Below, in pieces: positions 26,657-35,253 of a stretch of 64,000 nucleotides of DNA. This DNA comes from Firmicutes bacterium AM55-24TS. GTDB lineage: Bacteria > Bacillota > Clostridia > UBA1381. A model generated the notes under the pieces. That model saw only the letters and a list, made by a program, of their open reading frames with translations, did no database searches and had not been told where the DNA came from. Location: NCBI GenBank assembly GCA_003460745.1, contig QTVU01000013.1:1-64000 (forward strand). Direction: 5' to 3'. Each line of letters begins with the position of its first letter. The first letter of the stretch is position 1. Position numbers and translations under genes: made by a program.

Positions 26657-26963
26657 TTTTCTCACTCCGCATCATCGCCGTCATACCGAAATTCCAACAT
26701 TCAGCCTTTATAATCTCGAAAAATTCATCACCGAATTTAGCATATCTGCCTACTTTTATAAGGTCTGTTTTGTCGCAGAATACTTTATATTTTTTATTTT
26801 CGGTCACACCGTATATACGGTTTTCGAGTTCATTTTCATATGGCTGAATATCACACACAACACTCCCCAAAAGTGTTTTTTCACCCTTTTTTTCATATGT
26901 ATTTTCACCTACTTCGTACACCTCGATTTCGGTGTCATAAAATATTTCAAACGGATTTATCAT
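26646..26963 (-). CDS. phage head closure/head-tail adaptor protein
   Basis: About 105 residues from MINPFEIFYDT (ATG 26963, GGAGGTG). Beta-rich, of head-tail adaptor (SPP1 gp16-like) size, between the gp6-like connector and the gp10-like gene. Confidence 0.65.
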   Translation of the reverse strand: MINPFEIFYDTEIEVYEVGENTYEKKGEKTLLGSVVCDIQPYENELENRIYGVTENKKYKVFCDKTDLIKVGRYAKFGDEFFEIIKAECWNFGMTAMMRSEKNAD

Positions 26964-27306
26964 CGGCAATCACCTCCGACGGCACTTTAACTTTCCTGCT
27001 GACAAACGGCTTTAGACGTATTGCATATTCTTTCAAATAATCATAGTTGTCGTCAGAGTATTCGACCTTTCTCTCACCCTCCGTAACCGACTTAACACCG
27101 CCGTTTTGATTTGCCGTATATCTCTTGACCGTAAGCGTCGGAATAAAGCTTACAATCTGTCTTGGCAGAACATCAATACGACAGTACGCCAGCACAGAAT
27201 TAACCGTGTCCTCAATCAAAAGCATAAGAACATCGTCCTTGTCATTGTCTTTAATTCCGAGCAGTAATTTCACCGCGTCAAGAATTTCATTTTTAGTGTC
27301 CCCCAT
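26947..27306 (-). CDS. phage head-tail connector (gp6/gp15-like)
   Basis: About 119 residues from the ATG at 27306. A mostly helical N-terminus (EILDAVKLLLGIKDNDKDDVLMLLIEDT) is typical of the phage_connect_1/gp6-like family that binds under the portal. The end overlaps the next gene by 17 bases. Confidence 0.8.
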   Translation of the reverse strand: MGDTKNEILDAVKLLLGIKDNDKDDVLMLLIEDTVNSVLAYCRIDVLPRQIVSFIPTLTVKRYTANQNGGVKSVTEGERKVEYSDDNYDYLKEYAIRLKPFVSRKVKVPSEVIADDKSV

Positions 27307-27333
27307 TTTCAACACAGCCTTTCTGACCTATTA

Positions 27334-28155
27334 TTATTCGGCAGTCTTAAACACATAAATCGCACTCTTTTTATTTTCAAGCACAAATGCGTCATAGTAC
27401 ACTCTGCCTTCAACCAGCCAACCGTTGATTCCCGGCGGATTATCGTGGATTTTGTATTCCGACAATTTAACCGGAGAAGTCGTTGCGGCTTGATTTGTGA
27501 TAATAAATTCAACGTTTTCAGGGAAGTAAGACTTCGGCACAACGATAAGCGGAATACCGTCAATCGTTCCGACTTGACCTTTAATCAAAATTTCCTGCGA
27601 CATATCGCCGTTTCTGATAAAGCTTGAATCCTCCTTGATGTTCTTGTAAAAATCACTTGATACAAATGCACAACTTCCGACAAGCGGAACATTATTTTCA
27701 ATAAGAGTTGTTGCACCGGTCAAAAATGCGTCATACGCATTTGCCTTTGTCACCTTTCCTGTAACGGTTGTTTTTGCCCCTTCGCAAATTTTTCCAAAAC
27801 GGTACTTGTCGATTTCAGGCACAACCACTTCTCTGATTTGTCTTTGAAGTGCCGCACCTGCCGCATTTGACATTTGAGTATCGTTATATGTCCCCCTGTC
27901 AATAGTGAACGTGAAACTTCTGTCACGCGTCATAGTCATTTCCTGTACAGTGTTTTCGATTTCCTGAGGTGTACCGTATCTGCTTGTACCTGATACCGAA
28001 TAGTCGTTCATCTCTGCGGTAGGCACTGAATATACGTTTACCGTCTTAACACCGACAAAGTCGTAATCATTGTTTACCGCCGCCGAAGTCATAGACTCCC
28101 TTGCAAATTTTTCATCAATTTTTTGAGCATACTTGCTTGCATAATTTATAGCCAT
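27334..28155 (-). CDS. phage major capsid protein
   Basis: About 273 residues from MAINYASKYAQ (ATG 28155, AAGG nine bases upstream). Motifs such as ISADTEY-like strands, AAGAALQRQIREVVVPEIDKYRF and IDGIPLIVVPKSYFP match the coat proteins of SPP1/phi-type siphoviruses, probably HK97-fold. It is short for a coat protein. It follows the scaffold gene, and no protease gene is present, as in scaffold-dependent phages. Confidence 0.82.
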   Translation of the reverse strand: MAINYASKYAQKIDEKFARESMTSAAVNNDYDFVGVKTVNVYSVPTAEMNDYSVSGTSRYGTPQEIENTVQEMTMTRDRSFTFTIDRGTYNDTQMSNAAGAALQRQIREVVVPEIDKYRFGKICEGAKTTVTGKVTKANAYDAFLTGATTLIENNVPLVGSCAFVSSDFYKNIKEDSSFIRNGDMSQEILIKGQVGTIDGIPLIVVPKSYFPENVEFIITNQAATTSPVKLSEYKIHDNPPGINGWLVEGRVYYDAFVLENKKSAIYVFKTAE

Positions 28156-28186
28156 TGTATTCATCCTTTCATAATCACGTTATTTA

Positions 28187-28702
28187 TTACATTCCCAAAC
28201 CGCTTAAAAACGGGTCTGTTAAATTTTCTTTTTCTCTTGAAATTCTCGGCGGAACACCCTTTAATCTTTCGGATAAACCGCTTTCGATTGCTTTCATATA
28301 TTCTGCTTTAAATCGCTCGATATTTTCCGCCATAATGTCCTTGTCTGCATCTGCGACCATTCTCGCAAAATTCACAGGCAGATTTTGAGCCGCCAATTCC
28401 TTTGCCGCCTCAAATTCGGCTCTTTCGGATACATACTGCTGTCTTTCATTTTCAAAATCTTTTTGTCTTTTGTCCATTTCAGCCTTTGCTCTGTCCTCTG
28501 CCGACATTGTAGCCATCTTGGCGGCTTCCTCTCTTTCCGATACGATTCTGTCTGAAAAATCTTTTTCCCACGTTGCTTTTTCGTTTTTAATCGCCTCCGC
28601 AACATAGCTTGCAATGAGATTTTTCAGTTCATCGTTTTTATGTCCCTCGTTTTCGTTTTTTGTGTCACTGTTTAGTGTCCCCTGTTTCTTCTTTTCGTCC
28701 AT
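28187..28702 (-). CDS. phage scaffolding protein (DUF4355-like)
   Basis: A 171-residue, highly charged, helical protein (many EAAKMA..., KDFENERQQY...) with a coiled-coil core and a short C-terminal hook. It lies between portal and capsid genes, the standard place for the scaffold that shapes the procapsid. Confidence 0.82.
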   Translation of the reverse strand: MDEKKKQGTLNSDTKNENEGHKNDELKNLIASYVAEAIKNEKATWEKDFSDRIVSEREEAAKMATMSAEDRAKAEMDKRQKDFENERQQYVSERAEFEAAKELAAQNLPVNFARMVADADKDIMAENIERFKAEYMKAIESGLSERLKGVPPRISREKENLTDPFLSGLGM

Positions 28703-28755
28703 ACTTTTTTCCTTTCTTTACATTAAAATAAATCACTATGTTTTTTATTCTTGAA

Positions 28756-30069
28756 TTATTCCTGTACATATTTTAATTTTTCGCCAAGCATTTTTTCTTT
28801 TGCGGCAAGCTGTGCCTCTTCCTTTGGATCGCCCACAAATGAAAGCTGTGATAAAAGAGTTTCGCTTGACGCAATACCGACTAAGTTGTTTACCATCTGT
28901 GAAATCTCCAACTCATTAACAGGCAAATTTCTCGTAAACACAACATCAATGCGATGTATAGGCACATACTCCATAGCACCTTTTAACGACAGAAAATTAA
29001 CATACAATTCAAATCTCTGTTTTAAAGCTTTCGTAAAGTATCGCTCCTTATTTCTGACATGCTGTTCAAACCCCATAAGCTTATACTTAATCGCGACACC
29101 CGATAAATTTGTACCGAACGTCTGGTCTGATAAATCGGGAATCATAGAAAATCTGTGAATATCGCTTTTCAGACTGTCCTTTAACACTTCAATATCGCTT
29201 TCGGACATAACCTTTGAAAGATATTGAGCCGCCGCACCCTCATATCCCATCAAAATGCGTTCTTCCCTAAGTTTCTTCGCCTGCTCACTGTCAAGGTCGA
29301 TACCAGTAAGGAATAAGAATGCGTCAACAAACTGTTCCTTGTCGTTAACTCTGTCCGACTCCAAAATATTGTAAGCGTCAATCAGCGGAATCATCTGTTC
29401 AAAATCACCTTGCTTTTCTTCGTTGTTGCGATACTCCACCATAGGCATTTTACCGAAATAGTGGTGCTGAGAATTTGTCATAGTCATATGCAAAAAACTG
29501 TCCGCAGTGTTTTCATATGTATAAATCATCTCCCTGTCACACACAATACAGCAAACACCCGTAACCGCGCCGTCAATGTCACGCTTTTTGTAATAATGTA
29601 TGCCGTACAGCGGAATTTCGCCAACGCCCGCACCGTACACAATAAACGTGTTGCTCGGCGGCAAGCATACACTTTTCGGCTGTGATTGCTCGTCCGCATA
29701 AACCAATTCATAAGCTTTACCGAAAATGCTCATTGTCTTTTCAAATTCCGCGTCCAAACTCGGCATATCCTGAACGGCAAAGCAATTTTTAACCGCCTCA
29801 ATATCGTATCCGTCCGAACAGCTGTACGCCACAGGATTGCCTACAAGATAGCTTTTTGCAATATCCACGATATACTTCGCGTGATTGCACACAATTTTGT
29901 TGTTTGCGATATTGTCGCTTGAACGTTTGCGTTCACAAATTGCGTGTTTGCCGATATAATAGTTGTAAAGTTTTTCGTATCGCTCCTGTTCAAGCGAATG
30001 TTTCCCAATCAGCTTAGCAAGCAATACATCGTCTATACCGTCCTTTAAAATATCCTCGTCAATTATCAT
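28756..30069 (-). CDS. phage portal protein, SPP1 gp6-like
   Basis: 437 residues. The N-terminus ERYEKLYNYYIGKHAI with KIVCNHAKYIVDIAKSYLVGNPV is the hallmark of SPP1-type portals (Phage_prot_Gp6). It forms the dodecameric DNA entry ring. The start codon overlaps the terminase stop by 4 bases. Confidence 0.92.
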   Translation of the reverse strand: MIIDEDILKDGIDDVLLAKLIGKHSLEQERYEKLYNYYIGKHAICERKRSSDNIANNKIVCNHAKYIVDIAKSYLVGNPVAYSCSDGYDIEAVKNCFAVQDMPSLDAEFEKTMSIFGKAYELVYADEQSQPKSVCLPPSNTFIVYGAGVGEIPLYGIHYYKKRDIDGAVTGVCCIVCDREMIYTYENTADSFLHMTMTNSQHHYFGKMPMVEYRNNEEKQGDFEQMIPLIDAYNILESDRVNDKEQFVDAFLFLTGIDLDSEQAKKLREERILMGYEGAAAQYLSKVMSESDIEVLKDSLKSDIHRFSMIPDLSDQTFGTNLSGVAIKYKLMGFEQHVRNKERYFTKALKQRFELYVNFLSLKGAMEYVPIHRIDVVFTRNLPVNELEISQMVNNLVGIASSETLLSQLSFVGDPKEEAQLAAKEKMLGEKLKYVQE

Positions 30070-31316
30070 AAATCAAGTTCACTCCTTTTAATTACCCTCG
30101 CTTTTTTCTTTGTGATTTCGTCCTCAAGTGCATAACGTACCGCATCAATGGTGTGATTGTTCTTGTCGGGATAAACCGACTTAAATTCACCGTCCGTATC
30201 GCGTTCAAGCTCATATTCCGAAAATTCTCTTGCGACATTCGGACACCTTTCGGAATCAATCACGATTTTTTCAAGACTCTGCAAAAATCTGATACCGTAC
30301 TCGATACTGTCTGGACCTTTCCTTGCACCGCGAACACGCAAACCGAACATTCGCAAATCATTGATACTTTTCGGCTCAGCACTGTCGCATACAATCAATT
30401 TATTAGCAAACCCTTTTTCAAAAATCTTTTCAGCCGCATTGTGATTTGTCATCCCTTTCGCGTAAATTTCGTCAAAGATAAACAACTTATTGTTGTGATA
30501 AAAACACACCACATACACAAACGGATCTGCCGCGAAACCGAAATCGACACCGCATTTAATATTGTCAAAACTTTTTACTTCCTCATCGCTAAGTTTTACA
30601 ACTTCAAGATTATCAAAAATTTCACCACCGGTTCCCGTCACCTCACCGAGATATTCGTGATTATACTGATCAATATGTAGCTTTTTAAGATACTCCGCTT
30701 CCAAAAAAAATTGTTCTCCCAGCCAACTTTTCGGTACATCAAGATATGTACTCTTATGCACAAGCATATCGTCACGCTTTTTGAGCACCTCACGGTTTAC
30801 CCAACTGCGTCGGTTTTGTGGTGGATTGTACGAATAAAACACGGTAAATTTTTCACCGCCACGCATCATCGACTGATTTATCGAGCGTATTTCTTTCATA
30901 CCGCAAAACTCGTCTAACTCCTCATACCAAATATATCGAATATATCCATGTGTAACTTTGGTAGATTTCAATTTCTGCACCTTGTCCGCACCGCGAAACA
31001 GTATTTTCTGACCTGTTTTTTTGTAGACAATTTCCGGCACACTCGCCTTTATATCCCACATATCCGATACACCGAGCTTTTCAATCGCCCATTCAAGCTG
31101 AGAGAATACGCTGTCTTTTAAGTAAGCACCGACCTTACGCAGTACAACCGCATTTGTATCGGCATTTTTCATAATACCGAGTATAATTTCAACGCTCACA
31201 AAACTTGATTTAGTCGACCCACGACCACCGCAAAGCCAAAAATGCGTATAATCTTCAATAGAGTTATGCACCTTGTAAAAAGACGGTGCAATCAACCTGT
31301 CAAGACTGCACTGCAT
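30066..31316 (-). CDS. phage terminase large subunit, PBSX family
   Basis: 416 residues. Walker A-like GGRGSTKSS at 30-38, Walker B YIWYEELDE, and a C-terminal RNase H-like nuclease domain with acidic positions in CGVDFGFAAD, VCDSAEPKSI and NNHTIDAVRYALED. It is the packaging ATPase and nuclease. The PBSX/SPP1-type family works by headful packaging. Both active sites look intact. Confidence 0.93.
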   Translation of the reverse strand: MQCSLDRLIAPSFYKVHNSIEDYTHFWLCGGRGSTKSSFVSVEIILGIMKNADTNAVVLRKVGAYLKDSVFSQLEWAIEKLGVSDMWDIKASVPEIVYKKTGQKILFRGADKVQKLKSTKVTHGYIRYIWYEELDEFCGMKEIRSINQSMMRGGEKFTVFYSYNPPQNRRSWVNREVLKKRDDMLVHKSTYLDVPKSWLGEQFFLEAEYLKKLHIDQYNHEYLGEVTGTGGEIFDNLEVVKLSDEEVKSFDNIKCGVDFGFAADPFVYVVCFYHNNKLFIFDEIYAKGMTNHNAAEKIFEKGFANKLIVCDSAEPKSINDLRMFGLRVRGARKGPDSIEYGIRFLQSLEKIVIDSERCPNVAREFSEYELERDTDGEFKSVYPDKNNHTIDAVRYALEDEITKKKARVIKRSELDL

Positions 31317-31548
31317 TTTTCCGCTCCTTGATTTCTTCGGCTTTTTCGATATTATCGACGATTATAACATCACCGCCTCCGCTTTCGCTCTTGCCTTCGA
31401 ACATTCCGTAATGCTTACCCAAAAGCTCCGCCGCTTTAAATGAATCCGCCATACGAATTTCCTCATCTTCGCGACGCATTATGTACGTTAGAAATTCAAG
31501 AATTTCCCCTTCATTTGCAATGCCCAATTTAATCACCCTCTTTTTCAT
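31300..31548 (-). CDS. terminase small subunit, short form (C-terminal part only)
   Basis: 82 residues, or 75 if the TTG at 31527 (preceded by GAGGGTG) is the true start. FLTYIMRREDEEIRMADSFKAAELLGKHYGMF matches the C-terminal half of PBSX-type small terminases. The usual N-terminal helix-turn-helix DNA-binding half (about 60-70 residues) is missing. It overlaps the large subunit by 17 bases. Either the recognition domain was lost or the gene was remodelled. Confidence 0.7.
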   Translation of the reverse strand: MKKRVIKLGIANEGEILEFLTYIMRREDEEIRMADSFKAAELLGKHYGMFEGKSESGGGDVIIVDNIEKAEEIKERKNAVQS

Positions 31549-31565
31549 TTAATATTGATTTTTCA

Positions 31566-31769
31566 TCAATACATAACGTCCGACTTTCTGACACATTCAC
31601 TGCAGCCGATACATTCTTCATCATCATTGATATAGTAATGTTCCGGTTCAAAAGCACCGCATACGGGACATACCGTTTCCCCGTCATATGAGTCATACTC
31701 ACCGTAATTATCCGTCCTTGCAATTTCCATTGCCAAAATTGCCATTGGGTCATCATTTGAATAAATCAT
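31566..31769 (-). CDS. small zinc-ribbon-like protein, first gene of the virion operon
   Basis: 67 residues from MIYSNDDP (ATG 31769, AGGAG site). An acidic N-terminus is followed by two CxxC pairs (CPVCGAFEPEHYYINDD, then CIGCSEC) with a His between, a probable zinc site. It is the first gene after the repressor-controlled promoter and precedes the short small terminase. I do not recognise the family. It may be a regulator or a packaging factor, by position only. Confidence 0.6.
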   Translation of the reverse strand: MIYSNDDPMAILAMEIARTDNYGEYDSYDGETVCPVCGAFEPEHYYINDDEECIGCSECVRKSDVMY

Positions 31770-31817
31770 AAGCACTCCTTTCTATCTTTTTAAGATACTT
31801 TATTGTTAAAAAATATA

Positions 31818-31823
31818 TGTCAA
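31818..31823 (-). promoter_or_regulatory. possible second -35 element for the virion operon
   Basis: A perfect TTGACA on the minus strand, about 15-20 bases before a poor -10 region that overlaps the operator at 31792-31800. The -10 is weak, so this is a tentative call. Confidence 0.35.
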
Positions 31824-31852
31824 TCACTTGGCTATCTCTTTAAGACACTGTT

Positions 31853-31881
31853 ATTATATCTTACAAAGATACTTTTGTCAA
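31853..31881 (-). promoter_or_regulatory. perfect consensus promoter of the virion operon
   Basis: Minus strand: TTGACA (31876-31881), 17-base spacer, TATAAT (31853-31858). An exact operator copy fills the spacer and another lies near the expected start site, so bound repressor would block it directly. Confidence 0.8.
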
Positions 31882-31979
31882 GCATAAATTTCTTTTTAGG
31901 ATACTTTTAACAACATTTTGTTTACTTTTCAGATACTTTTATGTACAATGCTTGCAAAAAGTTTTAAAATATGATACTA

Positions 31980-31985
31980 TATAAT
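31980..31985 (+). promoter_or_regulatory. -10 element of the repressor gene
   Basis: TATAAT at 31980-31985, adjoining the sixth operator copy. No -35 at ideal spacing is visible (TTGCAA at 31952 is 22 bases away). Transcription from here would suit the start codon chosen at 32025. Confidence 0.4.
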
Positions 31986-32024
31986 AAGTTACGAAATATG
32001 ATTAGAAAGATTTTGGTGATTAAA

Positions 32025-32651
32025 ATGACTACGGGCGAAAGAATTAAAATGCTCAGAAAAGAGCATAATTTAACCCAGGAGGAGCTTGGAGCAAAAATCG
32101 GTGTGCAAAAAGCGGCAATCCAAAAATACGAAAAAGGGACAGTAAAAAACATAAAACGCGACTCGCTTATAAAGCTTGCACAATGTCTTGATACTTCCCC
32201 CGAATACCTTCTCGGTTGGGAGGATATGCCGAATAATATTGAAGTAGCCGATACATCGGACTATGTAAATATTCCGATAATCGGCAGAGTTGCGGCAGGT
32301 CTGAGCTGCTTTGCCGAAACTAATATCACAGATTACGAACCTGTCAATAAAAATGACATTCGCGGTGACGAACCGTTCGTTTTTCTCCGTGTTGTCGGTG
32401 ACAGTATGTATCCGCTTTTTATGGAGGGCGACCTTGTGCTTGTCAGATGTCAGTCGTCGGTTGACAGTGGCAGTTATGCGGTTGTTATGATAGACGAAGA
32501 GGACGGCGTTGTAAAGAAAATCGTATACGGACCTGATTTTATCGAACTTCACTCCATAAACCCAATGTACCCTGTCAGACGTTTTGAAAACGAAGATGTT
32601 ACACGTATTCGTGTATTCGGCTTGGTACGCGAGATAAAGCGAAAATTTTAG
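32025..32651 (+). CDS. phage repressor, XRE helix-turn-helix plus S24 self-cleaving domain
   Basis: About 208 residues from MTTGERIKML (32025); 18 upstream codons overlap the -10 element and are rejected. The N-terminal XRE helix-turn-helix is at about 4-60 (LTQEELGAKIGVQKAAIQKYEKG). An Ala-Gly bond in GRVAAGLS is a candidate self-cleavage site. The S24 domain has the serine in VGDSMYPLF and the lysine in VVKKI. Such repressors cleave themselves with RecA after DNA damage. This one faces the virion operon across six operator-like sites, so it should switch that operon on in the SOS response. Confidence 0.9.
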   Translation: MTTGERIKMLRKEHNLTQEELGAKIGVQKAAIQKYEKGTVKNIKRDSLIKLAQCLDTSPEYLLGWEDMPNNIEVADTSDYVNIPIIGRVAAGLSCFAETNITDYEPVNKNDIRGDEPFVFLRVVGDSMYPLFMEGDLVLVRCQSSVDSGSYAVVMIDEEDGVVKKIVYGPDFIELHSINPMYPVRRFENEDVTRIRVFGLVREIKRKF

Positions 32652-32715
32652 TCGAATTTGGAACAAATCAGTATAAATTTACGTCTAATAATATATATGA
32701 TAAAGGAGTATAATA

Positions 32716-33966
32716 TTGTATCAATATAAAACACTTTCAAACGGTATAAAAGTAGTTGCCGAAAAGATTGATTACCTAAAGTCAATCTCAATAGGAGTAT
32801 GGGTAGGCAACGGCTCACGATATGAAAATAAAGAAGTAAACGGAATTTCTCATTTTATCGAGCATATGCTTTTTAAGGGAACGAAAAATCGGTCGGCGGC
32901 ACAAATTGCACACGAAATAGATTCGGTCGGCGGTCAGCTTGACGCATTTACTTCGCGTGAATATACTTGTTTTTACACAAAAACACTTGATTCACATATT
33001 CCGATTGCGCTTGAAATTCTTTCGGATATGCTTTATAATCCGAGTCTTTCACCTGATGATATGGCACTTGAAAGACAGGTTATAAAAGAAGAAATCCATA
33101 TGTATGAAGACAGTCCGGAGGATCTTGTGTATGACCTTTCGTCATACGCCGCATGGGGCGACACACCTATGGGCAGAACGATTCTCGGCACATATGAAAG
33201 TCTTGACGGCATAACGCCGGATATAATGAGAAACTATATGAATAATCATTATACAAGTGCGAATACTATAATATCAGTATCAGGAAATTTTGACGATACG
33301 TTTTTTGAACTTCTTGAAAAGTATTTCGGTACAAAGAAAATGCCTGACACAAAACCGTATCTTCCCGACGCACCTTATATAAGCAAGAATAATATCGTAA
33401 AAGAAAAAGATATTGAACAAGTCCAGCTTGTCGCAACATTCAAGGGCATTGATGTTATGGACGAATCGGTGTACAGTCTGCTTGTGTTTAACAACGTGTT
33501 CGGCAGCGGAATGTCGTCAAGATTGTTCCAAAACATACGCGAACAGCGTGGTTTGGTGTATTCGATAAGTGCGGGACACAGTGCGTATATCAATACGGGT
33601 GTATTTGATATTTCTGCCGGAATGAGTCCCGAGAGTCTTGGCGAAGTCGCACATCTTATTTCAAAAGAAATCAATACGATTAAACGCAATAAGCTGACAT
33701 CGGCAGAAATCACAAAAGCAAAAGAACAGCTTAAAGGTAATTATATACTTTCAAGCGAAAGCACAGGCGCAAGAATGCAAGGCGCAGGTCGCTCATTGCT
33801 TTTGAATAAACCGATATACACGCAGGAAGAAGCACTGAAAAAAATCGACGCAGTAAATGCCGATTCGGTTGCGGAAATAATAGACAGAGTTCTCGACAGT
33901 TCGACTATGTGTATTTCAGCAGTCGGACCTGTCAATAACGTTGAGAATCTGTTTGAACTCGATTAA
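32716..33966 (+). CDS. M16 family zinc metallopeptidase (processing-peptidase-like)
   Basis: 416 residues starting at a TTG (32716) with AAGGAG eight bases upstream; no ATG is closer. The inverted zinc motif HxxEH is at 46-50 (HFIEH), and the third ligand lies in the downstream EEIHMYEDSP region (about 120). This is the catalytic, YmxG/MlpA-like type. It degrades or trims peptides. It borders the virion module and is the first host gene on that side. Confidence 0.9.
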   Translation: MYQYKTLSNGIKVVAEKIDYLKSISIGVWVGNGSRYENKEVNGISHFIEHMLFKGTKNRSAAQIAHEIDSVGGQLDAFTSREYTCFYTKTLDSHIPIALEILSDMLYNPSLSPDDMALERQVIKEEIHMYEDSPEDLVYDLSSYAAWGDTPMGRTILGTYESLDGITPDIMRNYMNNHYTSANTIISVSGNFDDTFFELLEKYFGTKKMPDTKPYLPDAPYISKNNIVKEKDIEQVQLVATFKGIDVMDESVYSLLVFNNVFGSGMSSRLFQNIREQRGLVYSISAGHSAYINTGVFDISAGMSPESLGEVAHLISKEINTIKRNKLTSAEITKAKEQLKGNYILSSESTGARMQGAGRSLLLNKPIYTQEEALKKIDAVNADSVAEIIDRVLDSSTMCISAVGPVNNVENLFELD

Positions 33967-34083
33967 ATAATGTATAAATATTAATTTATTATAAAATTTT
34001 AGCTAAAGCACTTGCAATTTTATTGTATTTGTACTATGCTATAAATAAATGATATGCTATTTTTAGCAGAAAGGGTGAATATC

Positions 34084-34335
34084 ATGGAATTTAACGAAAC
34101 AATGAAAATCAACCTTGAGTTTGATAAGGAAAAGGAAGTCAGAGAAATAGTTGCCAAAGTATATGAGGCACTGAAAATCAAAGGCTATGATCCTATCAGC
34201 CAAATAGTAGGATATATCCTTTCAGGCGACCCGACCTACATAACAAGCTATAACGGTGCAAGAGGTCTGATTGTTAAAATAGAACGTGACGAACTATTAG
34301 AGGAGTTTGCAAAAACATATATTAAAACGCTTTAA
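34084..34335 (+). CDS. ireB: IreB-family regulatory phosphoprotein
   Basis: 83 residues from [11 protein letters not shown] (ATG 34084, AAAGGGTG site). Matches the UPF0297/IreB family ([24 protein letters not shown] is the hallmark; conserved to the residue in Bacillota). In Enterococcus, IreB is a target of the PASTA kinase IreK and affects cephalosporin resistance. In many Bacillota it sits after alaS with ruvX; here it stands alone. Confidence 0.92.
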   Translation: MEFNETMKINLEFDKEKEVREIVAKVYEALKIKGYDPISQIVGYILSGDPTYITSYNGARGLIVKIERDELLEEFAKTYIKTL

Positions 34336-34376
34336 TCAAATAAAAGGTATTTTATACATACCTTTTATTTGTACGC

Positions 34377-34404
34377 AAAAAATCCGTCAAATGACGGATT
34401 TTTT
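34377..34404. terminator. bidirectional terminator between ireB and the HAD gene
   Basis: A 12-bp AAAAAATCCGTC/GACGGATTTTTT stem with a 4-base loop. A second AAAAGGTAT/ATACCTTTT hairpin lies just upstream (about 34343-34367). They serve the two convergent genes. Confidence 0.85.
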
Positions 34405-34411
34405 AGTTTCA

Positions 34412-35199
34412 TCACAATATTTTCTTTAATATCTGCATTACACCCTCATCATCATTTGACGGTGCGATGTATTTTGCAACTTTTTTAATTTCATCGTGTG
34501 CATTTTCCATGGCGTAACTTTCGCCGCAATTTTGGAGCATTTCATAATCATTCATATAATCACCGAACGCAACACATTCTTCGGGCGAAATACCGTAAAT
34601 TTCCTGAATAACCTTAATTGCGTTGCCCTTATTTACATTTGCATTAATAACATCAACCCAACTTTCCGCCGATAAAACAGCTTTCAAATCACCGCTTATA
34701 TCCGCGAGTTTGGGAAGTATATTATCCTTTGCTCTTTTGTGGCAGTAAAGCGCAAGATTTAAAATATTATCCTTGCCCACCACCGATTTTATATCATCAA
34801 CAGTTTCCAAACGCACATTATATTGTGCGACATCGTTCATAACATATTCAGGCGGGTTTTCTATATAAGATGTCTTTTCGCACCCAAGCACAGGATAAAT
34901 CCCTTTGTCCTCACTCACCAAATCAAGCACTTCCAATGCCTTAGCGTCAGGAACGGGCATAATATGAATAACCTTGTCCTTTTCCATTATAATTCCGCCG
35001 TTTTCAGAAATAAAAATCAATTTATCCTTAATCGGATTAAATATATTCAAAAGACTGTAATACTGCCTGCCGCTTGCGACAACAAATTTCACGTTGGGAT
35101 GTGACTCAATCATTTCAAACAGACCTTTCGGCAAACGCAGTTACTGTCCAAAACAGTTCCGTCCATATCAAATGCAACAAGTTTTATTGATTTTTCCAC
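34412..35199 (-). pseudogene. Cof-type HAD hydrolase, frameshifted near the N-terminus
   Basis: The start is a GTG at 35199 with a strong AAAGGAGG site and gives MEKSIKLVAFDMDGTVLDSN, including the catalytic DMDGT (D11, D13). The frame then fails near 35133-35135, and the rest (PKGLFEMI... to FGDYMNDYEML, motif IV) continues in another frame. One extra T in the TTT run restores a continuous HAD-IIB (Cof) phosphatase of about 262 residues. Such enzymes dephosphorylate sugar phosphates or FMN/PLP. It may be intact in the organism if the base is a sequencing error. Confidence 0.8.
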
Positions 35200-35253
35200 A
35201 CTAAAAAACCTCCTTTTGCTTATTATATACCGCAAAGGAGGTAATGTAAACAT

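Larger units (their letters stand above)
31792..31979. promoter_or_regulatory. cluster of six repressor operator candidates
   Basis: A 9-bp motif AAGATACTT (AAG-ATA-CTT, a short inverted repeat) recurs six times in 190 bases: 31792-31800 and 31866-31874 exact; 31842-31850, 31898-31906, 31930-31938 and 31971-31979 with one to three mismatches. Most copies sit in a longer TTTnAGATACTTTT context. The sites cover the structural operon promoter and lead up to the repressor gene, as expected of operators for that repressor. Confidence 0.7.
18539..32651. mobile_element. compact prophage-derived virion module (defective prophage or gene-transfer-agent-like)
   Basis: About 14.1 kb between rpsU and an M16 peptidase gene. 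One long minus-strand operon runs small Zn protein, terminase small (short) and large subunits, portal, scaffold, capsid, four connector/completion proteins, tail tube, tail chaperones, tape measure, distal tail, tail endopeptidase, tail fibre, holin and amidase. A divergent repressor gene closes the module. No integrase, excisionase, replication, recombination or lysogeny genes other than the repressor are present, and I find no direct-repeat att sites or tRNA target at the ends. The gene order is that of SPP1/PBSX-like siphoviruses. Confidence 0.85.

Noticed and set aside
18434..32715. Flanking direct repeats (att sites) of the virion module
   Set aside because: I compared both edges by eye and found no convincing direct repeat; the nearest tRNA (17588-17663) is intact and separated by two host genes.
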